DNA of 40,959 bases from Candidatus Latescibacterota bacterium (GTDB taxonomy: Bacteria; Latescibacterota; UBA2968; UBA8231). The stretch is from contig JAGWBY010000055.1 of NCBI GenBank assembly GCA_021295675.1, positions 1 to 40,959 of the forward strand. Direction: 5' to 3'. Shown here piece after piece: positions 25,119 to 33,521 of this stretch. The notes under the pieces are model-generated. The model made no database searches and was not told the origin of the DNA. It saw only the letters and a program-made list of their open reading frames with translations. Both the position numbers and the translations under genes were made by a program. Positions within the stretch are counted from its first letter, which is position 1. Every line of letters starts with the position of its first letter.

Positions 25119-26936
25119 CTATCTGTACCGTTCTGCTTGTATATTGAACATTCGGGCATATTGGCCATCTTCATGCATCAGGCCATCGTGAGAGCCTTCT
25201 TCTATCAATTCTCCATTTTGCAGTACAAGAATATGACTTGCCATGCGAACTGTTGAGAATCGATGAGAGATAAAAATAGTCATTTTCCCGCCGGTAAGTT
25301 CTGCAAATCGGTCGTAGATCTCATATTCTGCGAAAGCATCCAATGCAGCGGTTGGCTCATCAAGAATCAGAATCGGCGCATCCCGCATAAACGCTCTGCT
25401 CAGAGCTAATCTTTGCCACTCCCCGCCGGATAGATCCACCCCTTCCTCAAAGGTGCGTCCCAAAACGGTGTCGAATCCCTTGGGTAGTCCAGCAATAATG
25501 GACCTAGTTCCTCCCTGTTCAGAGGCGCGGACGATGCGATTCATATTATCTACATGCTCGATCTGGCCCAAACCAATATTCTCTTTTACCATGAGATCGT
25601 AGCGTATGAAATCTTGGAAGATCACTCCAATTTGATGCCGCAAATCCTCCAGCTCATATTCGCGCAACTCCTTCCCATCGAGAAGGATAACTCCTTCAGA
25701 TGGATCGTAAAATCGAGCTAGAAGTTTTACCAATGTCGTTTTTCCCGCCCCGTTTTCACCCACCACAGCTATCGTCTCTTCTGGCCTGAGCGTAAAGGAT
25801 AGATTCTTAAGGACAAGCCGGTCTGAGCGTGGATAATGAAATGAGACATTCCGAAACTCAATGCCTTGCTGGATTGGCTTTGGAACGCGAATCTGCGATC
25901 GATTCCCTCGCGATAAAGCACCTTCCACCGAATCCGGCGACAGATCCAAGAAGGATAGAAGATTTTCTGCGAAAAGCGTGTCCTCGTAGAGACGGCCTAT
26001 CGTCCGAAAAAAGGATTCCAACATGCTTCGGCTCCGCTCCGCAGCCTGAAAAACCAATACGACGTCTCCAATGGTGATAGTCCTCCAGATAGCCTGTACC
26101 ACTGCATAGATCCAAATACCCGCGGTTCCAGCGCTGGATACGAGACCTAAAAAAGCATTCGCGCGTTCCTTCGAAAGCCGTACCCGTTTTTCTGCGACGA
26201 AGTATTGCTGCCAGAAATCTCGAAAGCGCCTCAGAAAGGGTTTACCAAGGCCGAACACGCGGATTTCCTTTACGGCATCCCGGGACTTCAGGAGACTCGA
26301 AAGATAAGTAGCCATCCGTCTTGCCGGCACACGGCTGCTCTCTATACGAAACCACCGGTTTGCATAATAAGCCTGGACGATAGCTTGTGGAGCAGAGGTG
26401 AGAAGGAGAACGACAATTGCTAATGGATGCAGCGTGAGCAGGAGGGCGAGAACAGCACCTAGAGAAAGAAGAGACCCAAAGAAGCTCAGGGATCCCCACG
26501 CCAAGTTGTGAGCCTTTGGAATGTTTTTGAGGGCGTTCTCCATTTTATCGTAGAACATCGGCGTCTCAAAGAAGGCGACATCCAGTTCTGTAGCTTTCTC
26601 GAGGACAAGAAACTCCGCATAATTGCGGAAATGCAGACTGACAAACATGCTTGCTTCGGTACTCAATGATTGACACGTTCCTCCCACTGCCCATACAATG
26701 AAAATAGCACCTATGGGAACGAGTAACGCATACCAATCGACCACCTGAGCTTGTGAGGATACTTGAAGAATTTCACTTATGCGATCGAATATGACTTTCG
26801 ATAGCCAAATCTGAGCAGGTAGTACAGCCGCACTGATCACAGTGAGAAGAATCGCGAGAGCCATATACGAAGGCTTGGCTTCCCACACTAACTTGAGCAC
26901 GCGGAAATAGCTTCGAAATCTACGGCCAATAATCAT
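25119..26936 (-). CDS. ABC exporter, fused transmembrane and ATPase domains (MsbA-like)
   Basis: A 605-residue type I ABC exporter half-transporter. Residues 1-330 carry six membrane segments (MALAILLTVISAAVLPAQ, FGSLLSLGAVLALLL and others). The ATPase half has VVGENGAGKTTLVK (Walker A), the Q-loop in VIFQDFIRYDLM, DLSGGEWQRLALSRAF (signature) and PILILDEPTAALD (Walker B), then the switch histidine in TIFISHRFST. It would work as a homodimer, exporting a lipid, peptide or drug. No substrate gene is adjacent. Its coding region is visibly more AT-rich than its neighbours and is bracketed by 57-bp direct repeats of binding-protein sequence, indicating recent insertion between the binding-protein and mannonate-dehydratase-like genes. 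Confidence 0.93.
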   Translation of the reverse strand: MIIGRRFRSYFRVLKLVWEAKPSYMALAILLTVISAAVLPAQIWLSKVIFDRISEILQVSSQAQVVDWYALLVPIGAIFIVWAVGGTCQSLSTEASMFVSLHFRNYAEFLVLEKATELDVAFFETPMFYDKMENALKNIPKAHNLAWGSLSFFGSLLSLGAVLALLLTLHPLAIVVLLLTSAPQAIVQAYYANRWFRIESSRVPARRMATYLSSLLKSRDAVKEIRVFGLGKPFLRRFRDFWQQYFVAEKRVRLSKERANAFLGLVSSAGTAGIWIYAVVQAIWRTITIGDVVLVFQAAERSRSMLESFFRTIGRLYEDTLFAENLLSFLDLSPDSVEGALSRGNRSQIRVPKPIQQGIEFRNVSFHYPRSDRLVLKNLSFTLRPEETIAVVGENGAGKTTLVKLLARFYDPSEGVILLDGKELREYELEDLRHQIGVIFQDFIRYDLMVKENIGLGQIEHVDNMNRIVRASEQGGTRSIIAGLPKGFDTVLGRTFEEGVDLSGGEWQRLALSRAFMRDAPILILDEPTAALDAFAEYEIYDRFAELTGGKMTIFISHRFSTVRMASHILVLQNGELIEEGSHDGLMHEDGQYARMFNIQAERYR

Positions 26937-27076
26937 AATGGAGGTTCCAGTTTCATGGGCGGACTAGGACGGGCCGCCTTGGATGGGGAAAATCTGCAAT
27001 TGCACTTAACTGCTTGTACCCAAACAATTGGTTCGGGTAATGGTCGCTAGGTAAGACAATGCTGAATATCCGCCCC

Positions 27077-28801
27077 CTATCGCGTGGGTTCTAGGTTGAG
27101 TAAGACGAGCAGCCAGGTGCGGTGCCAGTAGGCGCTGTTGACGTAGGGGTTTTCGGCCGTGGGCCAGTTTTTCCAGTAGGTCTCGTTGTGGGGAATTCGG
27201 TGATACCACTGGATTAGCGGGATCGAAGGCAGCTCGCGGAACCAGATATCCATCGCCCTGCGGAAGAGCGCGACTAGCTCGGGGTCGTCCGGCGCGACCT
27301 CTGCCATGCGATCGACAATCGCGTCGAATTCCTCATTTTTCCAGCGCCAGAAGTACTCGGCTGCTGTCCCCGTCGACTGTACGAAGCGGCTGTGGTACAG
27401 GCGCAGGGTGAAATAAGGATCTCGCACCGAAGCTGCGTGTCCTATCACAAAGGCCCGGGCCGTGCCTTGGGTCATGCGGGTATAGGCGTCGTTGGTGGCG
27501 CGGAAGCTGGCGTCAAAACCGGCTTGGCGCAATTGTTCGATCAGCACCGGCGTGAAGTCTTGGAAGAGGTTGGGGAAGACATCGACCACTATCTTGAAGC
27601 GCGCTCCGTCCTTGCTCCAAAATCCGTCCTCGTCCTTGTGCCATCCCTTGCCCTCCATGATCTCCGCCGTGCGGGTCGGGTCGTAGGTATTTAGCTGATA
27701 TTGCGCGAGAAGATCTTGGATCTGGTCGATATAGCGCATTAGCGGGGGAAATTCGGGATAGGGATAGAGCGTGAACGTGCCCGCCCCCTGCCAACCGACG
27801 TCCACTACTTGGGCGCGATTGATCGCGTAGTTGATGGCCCAGCGAATCTCCGGGTCGCTGAAAGGCTCTTCGAGATTGTTGAAGCCGAGGGATAGCGGCC
27901 ACCAGTCCAGATAGCCGTAGGGCGCTTCTCTACCCGTCCAAGTGGAGATATTGGGATTTTGTTCGAGAACGGTCTTGATATTGACGGGGCGCAAGTCCAC
28001 GCTCGAATCGATCTCGTTGGCCAAAAGTTGCTGGGCCCACTTGGCTTCATTGCCGAAGGGCAGATAGATGATGCGCTCCACCTTGGGCAGTTGCTGGAAC
28101 CCCAATTCAACCGCCCACCAGTCCGGCCGCAGATCCCAAACGCGCTGTTCGGGCGCGGTAATCGCTAGGCGATAAGGGCCGCTGACCACCGGCCAGCCTT
28201 TGGCTAGGTCGAGATTCTTGAAGGTGTTGGCGTCTTGGTCTTTCCAGATGTGCTCGGGGACGATGCGGACCCCATTGCCGAAACAATCGGTGAAGTACGA
28301 AAACAGAAATCTTGGATTGGATGCCCGCAGGGTGATGCGCGCCGTCAACTCGTCCACGGCCACCGCCTCGGCGACCCAGGTTTGCATGTCGGTAGAAAGC
28401 AGCAGTTCCGGCGCATGGGCTTTGAGCATATTGATGGTGAAGACCAAGTCGCGCGCCGTCCACGGCATGCCGTCGCTCCACTGGACGCCGTCGCGGATTT
28501 TGATGGTAACTTCGGTGTAATCTTCGTTGTATTGGTGGCTCTCCGCGATCCAGGGGATGAGGTTGTTTTCTTCGCTATAGGCATTGTAGTAATAGAGCGG
28601 CTCGAAGAGGAAATCGGGGATAAAGGGGTTGAAGGCGTCGTAGTCCAGCATCTGGGTCAGCCCGAGGATCAGCGTCCGGTCGCGCGGGACTTGTTGCACA
28701 CTCGGCTGTTGTTCGGCTTGGTCGTTGCCGCCACCGCACGCTAAAAGCAAGGCGCAACAAAGCCAAGAGTAGCAAATCCGCGTTTGGTTTCCGTATCGCA
28801 T
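27077..28801 (-). CDS. ABC transporter substrate-binding lipoprotein, family 5 (peptide/nickel type)
   Basis: A 574-residue solute-binding protein. A basic start (MRYGNQTR) and a hydrophobic stretch lead to the lipobox LLLAC, so C22 would be lipidated and the protein anchored outside the cytoplasmic membrane. The mature part has family 5 features: FLFEPLYYYNA, IKIRDGVQWSDGMPWTARDLVFTINML (cluster 5 signature), RWAINYAINR and WFRELPSIPLIQW. Family members feed oligopeptides, sugars or other solutes to permeases; no permease genes are beside it, so it depends on one elsewhere. AAGGAA precedes the ATG. The upstream dioxygenase-like gene ends 18 bp before, suggesting one operon. Its 3' end is duplicated at 25035. 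Confidence 0.93.
   Translation of the reverse strand: MRYGNQTRICYSWLCCALLLACGGGNDQAEQQPSVQQVPRDRTLILGLTQMLDYDAFNPFIPDFLFEPLYYYNAYSEENNLIPWIAESHQYNEDYTEVTIKIRDGVQWSDGMPWTARDLVFTINMLKAHAPELLLSTDMQTWVAEAVAVDELTARITLRASNPRFLFSYFTDCFGNGVRIVPEHIWKDQDANTFKNLDLAKGWPVVSGPYRLAITAPEQRVWDLRPDWWAVELGFQQLPKVERIIYLPFGNEAKWAQQLLANEIDSSVDLRPVNIKTVLEQNPNISTWTGREAPYGYLDWWPLSLGFNNLEEPFSDPEIRWAINYAINRAQVVDVGWQGAGTFTLYPYPEFPPLMRYIDQIQDLLAQYQLNTYDPTRTAEIMEGKGWHKDEDGFWSKDGARFKIVVDVFPNLFQDFTPVLIEQLRQAGFDASFRATNDAYTRMTQGTARAFVIGHAASVRDPYFTLRLYHSRFVQSTGTAAEYFWRWKNEEFDAIVDRMAEVAPDDPELVALFRRAMDIWFRELPSIPLIQWYHRIPHNETYWKNWPTAENPYVNSAYWHRTWLLVLLNLEPTR
27084..27140 (-). repeat. Direct repeat partner of the 25035-25091 remnant
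   Basis: The intact copy of the 57-bp sequence, inside the last codons of the binding-protein gene. Together with 25035-25091 it brackets the ABC exporter, with the same orientation on both sides and four mismatches. Confidence 0.8.
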
Positions 28802-28819
28802 GTGAAATTCCTTCGCCGT

Positions 28820-29656
28820 TTAAACGGTCTCTGCGGGGGCGGCTAAGTCGCGCAGTTTGCGTTGCCAGCCGTATTTGGTTCCGCCGGTGAGCAAGGCGGC
28901 CCGTTCTGCGGGTAAGCCGGCGACGAATTCGGGATCGGGGTCGTAGCCGTTCCACGCTTGGAACATCGTTGGGGTGTAGCCGCCGAGAATCAAGACGCGG
29001 TCCCGCTGCGAGCGGATGATGCCCGAGGAGTGCATCAGCGACTCGTAGAAGAGCAGCGTCGATCCCGCTGGTGCTTCGACTTGGTGGACGAGCGCGGGGT
29101 CGGTTAGGGCCGCATCGACAATCGCTTGGCGGTCCACTTCTTGGGGGATTTTGTGCGTTCCGGGGATGACGGTGGTACCGCCGTCGTCGGGGCCGAGATC
29201 GGTGAGATTGGTGAGCGCTTTGACGAAGGAGAAGTGATAGAGGCCATTGCCGGTGTGGGAATAGGCGGGGTTGATGCCTCGGTGGAAGCCATACTTTTGC
29301 TCTCCACCCGGCCGCCGGATATGGGCGTCTGACTGCTCTAGGCGGACGGTACCGCCGACTATTTCCTCGGCCATCCCCAAGATCCTAGGATGGGTCAGAT
29401 ATTCGTAGAAACACGGGGACAGATGGGGGAGGTTGTCGATGCGGAAAAATTCTTGGGTTGAACTGGACAAGTGGCAGTTTGCTCCGGGGAGTTGACCTGT
29501 GCGGTGAAAATCGGCCTCGATTTGGTAGATAACTTTTAGGAGCGCGGCGACTTCAGTCTCGGTTAGGAGTTTTTCGAGGACGACGTAGCCATAGATTTCG
29601 AGGTGCAGGCGCTGGGATGGGGTCAACGCGGGGAAGGGCGTATTATCTGCGGGCAT
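28820..29656 (-). CDS. Phytanoyl-CoA-dioxygenase-family protein with HxG instead of HxD
   Basis: A 278-residue PhyH-like protein of the Fe(II)/2-oxoglutarate oxygenase superfamily. The fold is supported by LHLEIYGYVVLEKLLTETEV at the start, LTDLGPDDGGTTVIPGTHK (core strand and loop), and the distal metal histidine H209 in LFYESLMHSSG followed by an arginine for 2-oxoglutarate. The proximal metal motif reads FHRG (H125-R126-G127): the usual acidic residue is a glycine. In Fe/2OG halogenases such a change opens a coordination site for halide, but related PhyH-like proteins of uncultured bacteria also show HxG without known halogenation. GAGGAA precedes the ATG. It is probably co-transcribed with the binding protein, and divergent from a second PhyH-like gene. 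Confidence 0.87.
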   Translation of the reverse strand: MPADNTPFPALTPSQRLHLEIYGYVVLEKLLTETEVAALLKVIYQIEADFHRTGQLPGANCHLSSSTQEFFRIDNLPHLSPCFYEYLTHPRILGMAEEIVGGTVRLEQSDAHIRRPGGEQKYGFHRGINPAYSHTGNGLYHFSFVKALTNLTDLGPDDGGTTVIPGTHKIPQEVDRQAIVDAALTDPALVHQVEAPAGSTLLFYESLMHSSGIIRSQRDRVLILGGYTPTMFQAWNGYDPDPEFVAGLPAERAALLTGGTKYGWQRKLRDLAAPAETV

Positions 29657-29763
29657 GGTGGATTCCTCGTTTGGAACGGAGCGGATGAGCGGGTAGAAAG
29701 GTAGGGAAATTTGACACAGGGGAGAACATTGCCCATTTCTAGGGAAACGGAGGGAAACAGCTC

Positions 29764-30534
29764 ATGGAATACAGCGACGAACACCACGCCCACTTTGAGG
29801 AGCACGGGTACGTGCGGCTCGGCAAGGTACTCGACGACGCGGGATTGGCTGCACTACAGCAGCGCATTGACGCGATCATGCTCGGCGAGATCCCTTATCC
29901 GGAGATGGAGTTTCAGCTCGACGGGGAGGACGCCGACTACGCGCAGATGCCCACCGTCTCTACCGGCCACAAGGGCACTACGCTTCAGTACCGCAAGATC
30001 ATGGGCTTGGAGCAGGACCCCGTCTATCTGGCCTACATGCAGCACCCGCTCTTCCGCCAGATCACTCGGCGCTATATCGGCGAGGACGTGTCGATTTTCC
30101 GGGCGATGTTTATGAACAAACCGGCGGAAAAGGGCACGGTACTGCCTTGGCATCAAGACGTGGGCGTGGGCTGGGGCGTGGGTTACAATCCGACGACCAC
30201 GGTGTGGACCGCGCTCGATCCGGCGATGGTGGCAAATGGCTGTATGCAGGTGGTGCCCGGCAGCCACAAGCACGGGGTGATCACTGAAGGGCACTTTCCT
30301 TCGGCAGAGCAATTGGCCGAATACGCGCCGCCGGGCGCGGAAATCGACCTTGAAGCCGAGGCGGGCGAGGCGATTTTGCTCAATAACCTGCTGCTGCACC
30401 GCTCGGGGATCAATCCGACGGGGCAGTCGCGCCGCGCCTTTAGCATTGCCTATATGGACGGGGCCGCGCGTTCCGTGCGCACGGGTGAAGGCTATCCGAT
30501 GATCTTTGGCGCAGAGGCGCTGGTCCCGGCCTAG
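29764..30534 (+). CDS. Phytanoyl-CoA-dioxygenase-family oxygenase with intact HxD motif
   Basis: A 256-residue PhyH-like protein. The metal triad is complete: PWHQDVGVGW gives H130 and D132, and NNLLLHRSGINPTG gives H212, followed by RR (223-224) for 2-oxoglutarate. GCMQVVPGSHKHGV is the core loop. It should hydroxylate a small organic substrate with Fe(II), O2 and 2-oxoglutarate; substrates in this family range from phytanoyl-CoA to alkyl phosphonates, quaternary amines and antibiotics. GGAGGG precedes the ATG at good spacing. It diverges from the HxG paralogue, with about 107 bp between them, and its last bases overlap the convergent enolase-superfamily gene by 4 bp. Confidence 0.92.
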   Translation: MEYSDEHHAHFEEHGYVRLGKVLDDAGLAALQQRIDAIMLGEIPYPEMEFQLDGEDADYAQMPTVSTGHKGTTLQYRKIMGLEQDPVYLAYMQHPLFRQITRRYIGEDVSIFRAMFMNKPAEKGTVLPWHQDVGVGWGVGYNPTTTVWTALDPAMVANGCMQVVPGSHKHGVITEGHFPSAEQLAEYAPPGAEIDLEAEAGEAILLNNLLLHRSGINPTGQSRRAFSIAYMDGAARSVRTGEGYPMIFGAEALVPA

Positions 30535-31586
30535 CCGGGCCAGTGCTGCGCGGAGATGGCGTAGCGGGCGACGGCCTCCTCGTCCAATTCCACGCCCAAA
30601 CCCGGTCCGGTGGGCACGATGGCGTAGCCGTCTTGGACTAGCGGCTCTTTGAGCAGGCTGTGCTCGTGGACGAAGTTGCCGCAGAGGTCGGAGCCAAAGG
30701 TGCAGTTGGGCGTGGCGGCCGAGGCGTGGAGGCGGAAGGCGTCGAAAATTCCCAGATCGACATTGGAGGCTTGCCACACGGGGATGTCCGCGCTTGCGGC
30801 GATGCGCGCCATGTCGAGAAAATCCCAATCCGAGGGGGCGACGTTGAAGGCATCCACCGCTTCGAGATGCACTGCGTCGATGATCTGGCGGGGGTTTTGG
30901 AAGTGTGGGGCGACGAGGACGCTGGTCTCTTCCTTGAGGCGGCGATATTCGCTGAGATCGGTTTTGGGGAAGGGGTCTTCGAAGACTACGTCAAGTCCGT
31001 CGAGGCGGCGGGCTAGGTCGAGGGCGTTTTCGAGGTTGTAGAAGCGCTCGTTAGGATCTAGGACTACCCGCAGGTGCGGCGCGACTTCGAGGGTGGCGCG
31101 GACCCGGTCCTCCATGTTGGCATCTTCCCACTTGCACTTCATCTTGATGCCGTGGAAACCCAGCTCGGCGGCGCGTTGGGCCGCGCGGGCGGAATCCGCG
31201 GCACTCATCCGACTGATCCAGTAGTCAACCAGCACCCTGTCCTGTAATTTGCCGCCGAAAATGCGGCACAGTGGCCAGCCGATCATTTTGCCGATTAGGT
31301 CGAGGAGGGCAATGTTCCAGCCACCGCCGCGCAGAGCGCGTGGCTCAAAGGTGTTGGGATCTTTGCCGATTAGGGCGGGTGGTTGCTCTGCGCGGTCGCC
31401 GTAGTACGGGCCGCTCATACCGAGGCCGGTTAGTCCTTGGTCGGTGTGGATCCTGAAGATGTCTTGACGCCGCGCCGAGAGCGGCTCGGGATAGCCGGGC
31501 GCGGGTTCGTCGTACTCGGGCGGAGGCAGGATACCTGGGAGGAAGGGTACGCAACAGACGGTGCGTTCGAGGTGGGTAATCTGCAT
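30531..31586 (-). CDS. Enolase-superfamily protein (mandelate racemase / muconate lactonizing enzyme group)
   Basis: A 351-residue protein starting at MQITHLERTV (31586); the longer frame upstream belongs to the thioredoxin gene's antisense reading. The N-terminal capping domain has IFRIHTDQGLTGLGMSG. The barrel has GGGWNIALLDLIGKMIGWPL, the KxK pair in GIKMKC, the first two metal acids in VVLDPNERF and VVFEDPF, and a C-terminal strand around WQASNVDLGIFDAFRLH. The third metal ligand is not obvious: LVAPHFQNP stands where an acid is expected. The chemistry begins with removal of an alpha-proton from a carboxylate; dehydration of a sugar acid or racemisation is possible. It is the last gene of a minus-strand run that begins with selD. 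Confidence 0.85.
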   Translation of the reverse strand: MQITHLERTVCCVPFLPGILPPPEYDEPAPGYPEPLSARRQDIFRIHTDQGLTGLGMSGPYYGDRAEQPPALIGKDPNTFEPRALRGGGWNIALLDLIGKMIGWPLCRIFGGKLQDRVLVDYWISRMSAADSARAAQRAAELGFHGIKMKCKWEDANMEDRVRATLEVAPHLRVVLDPNERFYNLENALDLARRLDGLDVVFEDPFPKTDLSEYRRLKEETSVLVAPHFQNPRQIIDAVHLEAVDAFNVAPSDWDFLDMARIAASADIPVWQASNVDLGIFDAFRLHASAATPNCTFGSDLCGNFVHEHSLLKEPLVQDGYAIVPTGPGLGVELDEEAVARYAISAQHWPG

Positions 31587-31591
31587 GGCGT

Positions 31592-32464
31592 TTAGTACAG
31601 GGCTTGGTAGAGTTTGCGCTGGTAGTCGGCTACCAGCGGATTGTCGCGGCCGAGTAGGTGGAAGACGGCGACCATGGCGTCCTTGGCTTGGTCGCCGTTC
31701 GATCGTTTGCCCACGATGTGGAGCCATTCCTGCAGCGCGGTTTCGTAGTCGTTCTCGGAGGCCGCGCAACAGGCGAGTAGGTGGCGGGCTTCTGGGTCGT
31801 CTGGCTGACTGAGTACGCGCTGGGCGCAGGCGGCGCGGCCCCCAGCCTGCTGGCACTGGTGGGCAAACTCGATCTGGGTGAGCAGCGCTTGGGCCTGCGG
31901 GTGTTCGGGGGTGTCCGCTTCGACGAGGTTGACTAACTCCTGCACGGTATCAAGGTGGCCTTGCTGTAGGTGGATTTTCGCTAGGCCGAGGAGGGCGGGG
32001 CCGTCGGTAGGATTTTCCTCAAGCACCTGCTCGTACTGGCGCGCGGCTGCGTCGAGGTCGCCGGTGGCCGCTAAGTCGTCGGCTTGGTCAATCTCTTGGG
32101 CTTCGGGGAGGGGGGCGTCGGAAACCAAGGGCCGGAGAATGGCTTCGATCTGTTCCCTGGGCAGCGCGCCGGTGAATTCCTGGGCTAGCTGGCCGTTCTT
32201 GACGATTTTGACCGCGGGGATGCCTTGGATCCGAAAGGCCATGGCGAGTTGCTGGTTTTCATCGACGTTGACCTTGGCTAGGGCTACGCCGGGGCCGAGC
32301 GACATGACGACGTCTTCGAGGATGGGTCCTAAGGTCTTGCAAGGGCCGCACCAAGGGGCCCAAAAATCGACGACGATGACGCGCTCCTGCGAGCCTTGGA
32401 GGACCAATTCTTCAAAGTTTTGCTCATCGACGTCGAATATCTGTGGTTGAGGTTGGATTTCCAT
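31592..32464 (-). CDS. Thioredoxin-TPR protein, CnoX/YbbN-like
   Basis: A 290-residue protein with an N-terminal thioredoxin domain (VVDFWAPWCGPCKTLGP, active-site W38-C-G-P-C42, then IQGIPAVKIVKNG) and a C-terminal helical half carrying TPR-like repeats (AARQYEQVLEENPTDGPALLGLAKIHLQQG, followed by two more units). This is the architecture of CnoX/YbbN, a chaperone-linked redox protein that holds unfolded clients and passes them to GroEL or DnaK. Here, unlike in E. coli YbbN, both active-site cysteines are kept, so it should be redox active. AAAGGA precedes the ATG at 32464; the in-frame upstream extension has no family similarity. It sits 6 bp before the enolase-superfamily gene. Confidence 0.93.
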   Translation of the reverse strand: MEIQPQPQIFDVDEQNFEELVLQGSQERVIVVDFWAPWCGPCKTLGPILEDVVMSLGPGVALAKVNVDENQQLAMAFRIQGIPAVKIVKNGQLAQEFTGALPREQIEAILRPLVSDAPLPEAQEIDQADDLAATGDLDAAARQYEQVLEENPTDGPALLGLAKIHLQQGHLDTVQELVNLVEADTPEHPQAQALLTQIEFAHQCQQAGGRAACAQRVLSQPDDPEARHLLACCAASENDYETALQEWLHIVGKRSNGDQAKDAMVAVFHLLGRDNPLVADYQRKLYQALY

Positions 32465-32502
32465 GGCGTCCTTTCGGGTGCAGGTCTGTTTTTGTTGGGT
32501 GG

Positions 32503-33515
32503 CTACTGGGCGCGGCCGCGGCCGGCGACTGCCCATTCTTCGACGACCTCGCCGTTGCGGAGGGCGAAGAGGCGGTCGTGGAGGTTGGTGGTCATTCCGC
32601 CGTGCAGGGGGATGAAAGAGAGGATATCGCCTACGTTGACGGGACGCTCTGCGGTGGTGGTATCGACGTGGCCGTGCTCGACGGACATGCCTTTGAGAAA
32701 AAGCTCAGGTTGCTCGATGCAGTAGCCATAAGGGGTCGGCGGGTAGCTGGTGAAGGCCTTCTGACCGGCATCGACGATGGCTTGCCCCGGGCGAGAGGTG
32801 CTGACCACGGTGACGACCAAGCGCAGCGGACAGCGAGTGGGGTCGAGGTCTTCGCGCTTGCCCACGCGGGTCATGCCCTCATAGGCGTACGAGCCGATGC
32901 GGGTCTCGGTGCAGCCGAGGGATTTGGAGATGGTTTCGCTGCCGGTGCCGCCGCCGCTGATTTTGTGCGCCCCTGCGCGCACTTCGTCGAGGAAGGGGCG
33001 GGCGCGCTCGCTGCTGGGATAGGTCATCACGCCGGTAAAGTCCAGCCCCGGTAGCTGGTCGATGTGCTGGGCCAGCGCGAGGGTGTCGGCGGGCGATTGG
33101 GTGCCGACGCGGCCGCCGCCGGTGTCCATCTCGACGATTGCGCGGATGCGGCAACCGGCGGTTGTAGCTGCTTGTGAAAGTCCGTCAACAGTAGCGGCGG
33201 AGTCCGAGGCGACTGTTATGGTACTTTTGCCACTTTGGATCAGGCGCGTCAGGCGGGCTAGCTTGGGCTGGCCGACGATGTTGTAGGGAATCAGGATGTC
33301 TTGGATGCCGCGGCCTCGCCTAACTTCTGGCTGACGATGCCAATGGCTCCTGCGGCGATTTGCATGCGCGCAATGGCCGGCGTCTTGTGGGTCTTGGTGT
33401 GGACGCGCAGGCCGATTTCGAGCTGATCGCAAGCGCTTTGCAAGTCGCGGATATTTTTTTCTAGCACGTCGAGATCGACGCAGAGGGCGGGGGTGTCGAG
33501 TTCGGTAAAGTGCAT
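32503..33515 (-). CDS. D-threonine aldolase / D-serine dehydratase-like PLP enzyme, frame broken near 33300
   Basis: The first part (33515 to about 33300) has LDTPALCVDLDVLEKNI, then VHTKTHKTPAIARMQ with the PLP-binding lysine, and IVSQKLGEA. The second part lies in another frame: GIQDILIPYNIVGQPKLARL, AIVEMDTGGGRVG, GVMTYPSSERARPF, and PLHGGMTTNLHDRLFALRNG near the expected metal site. A segment such as EVM plus a few residues normally joins GEA to GIQDIL; its absence fits a loss of 16 or 19 nt. The group is fold type III PLP enzymes that cleave D-threonine or dehydrate D-serine. The usual H-x-C or H-x-D metal pattern near the C-terminus is not exact (PLHGG). It lies directly downstream of the glycosyltransferase gene. 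Confidence 0.8.
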
Positions 33516-33521
33516 GGCAGT

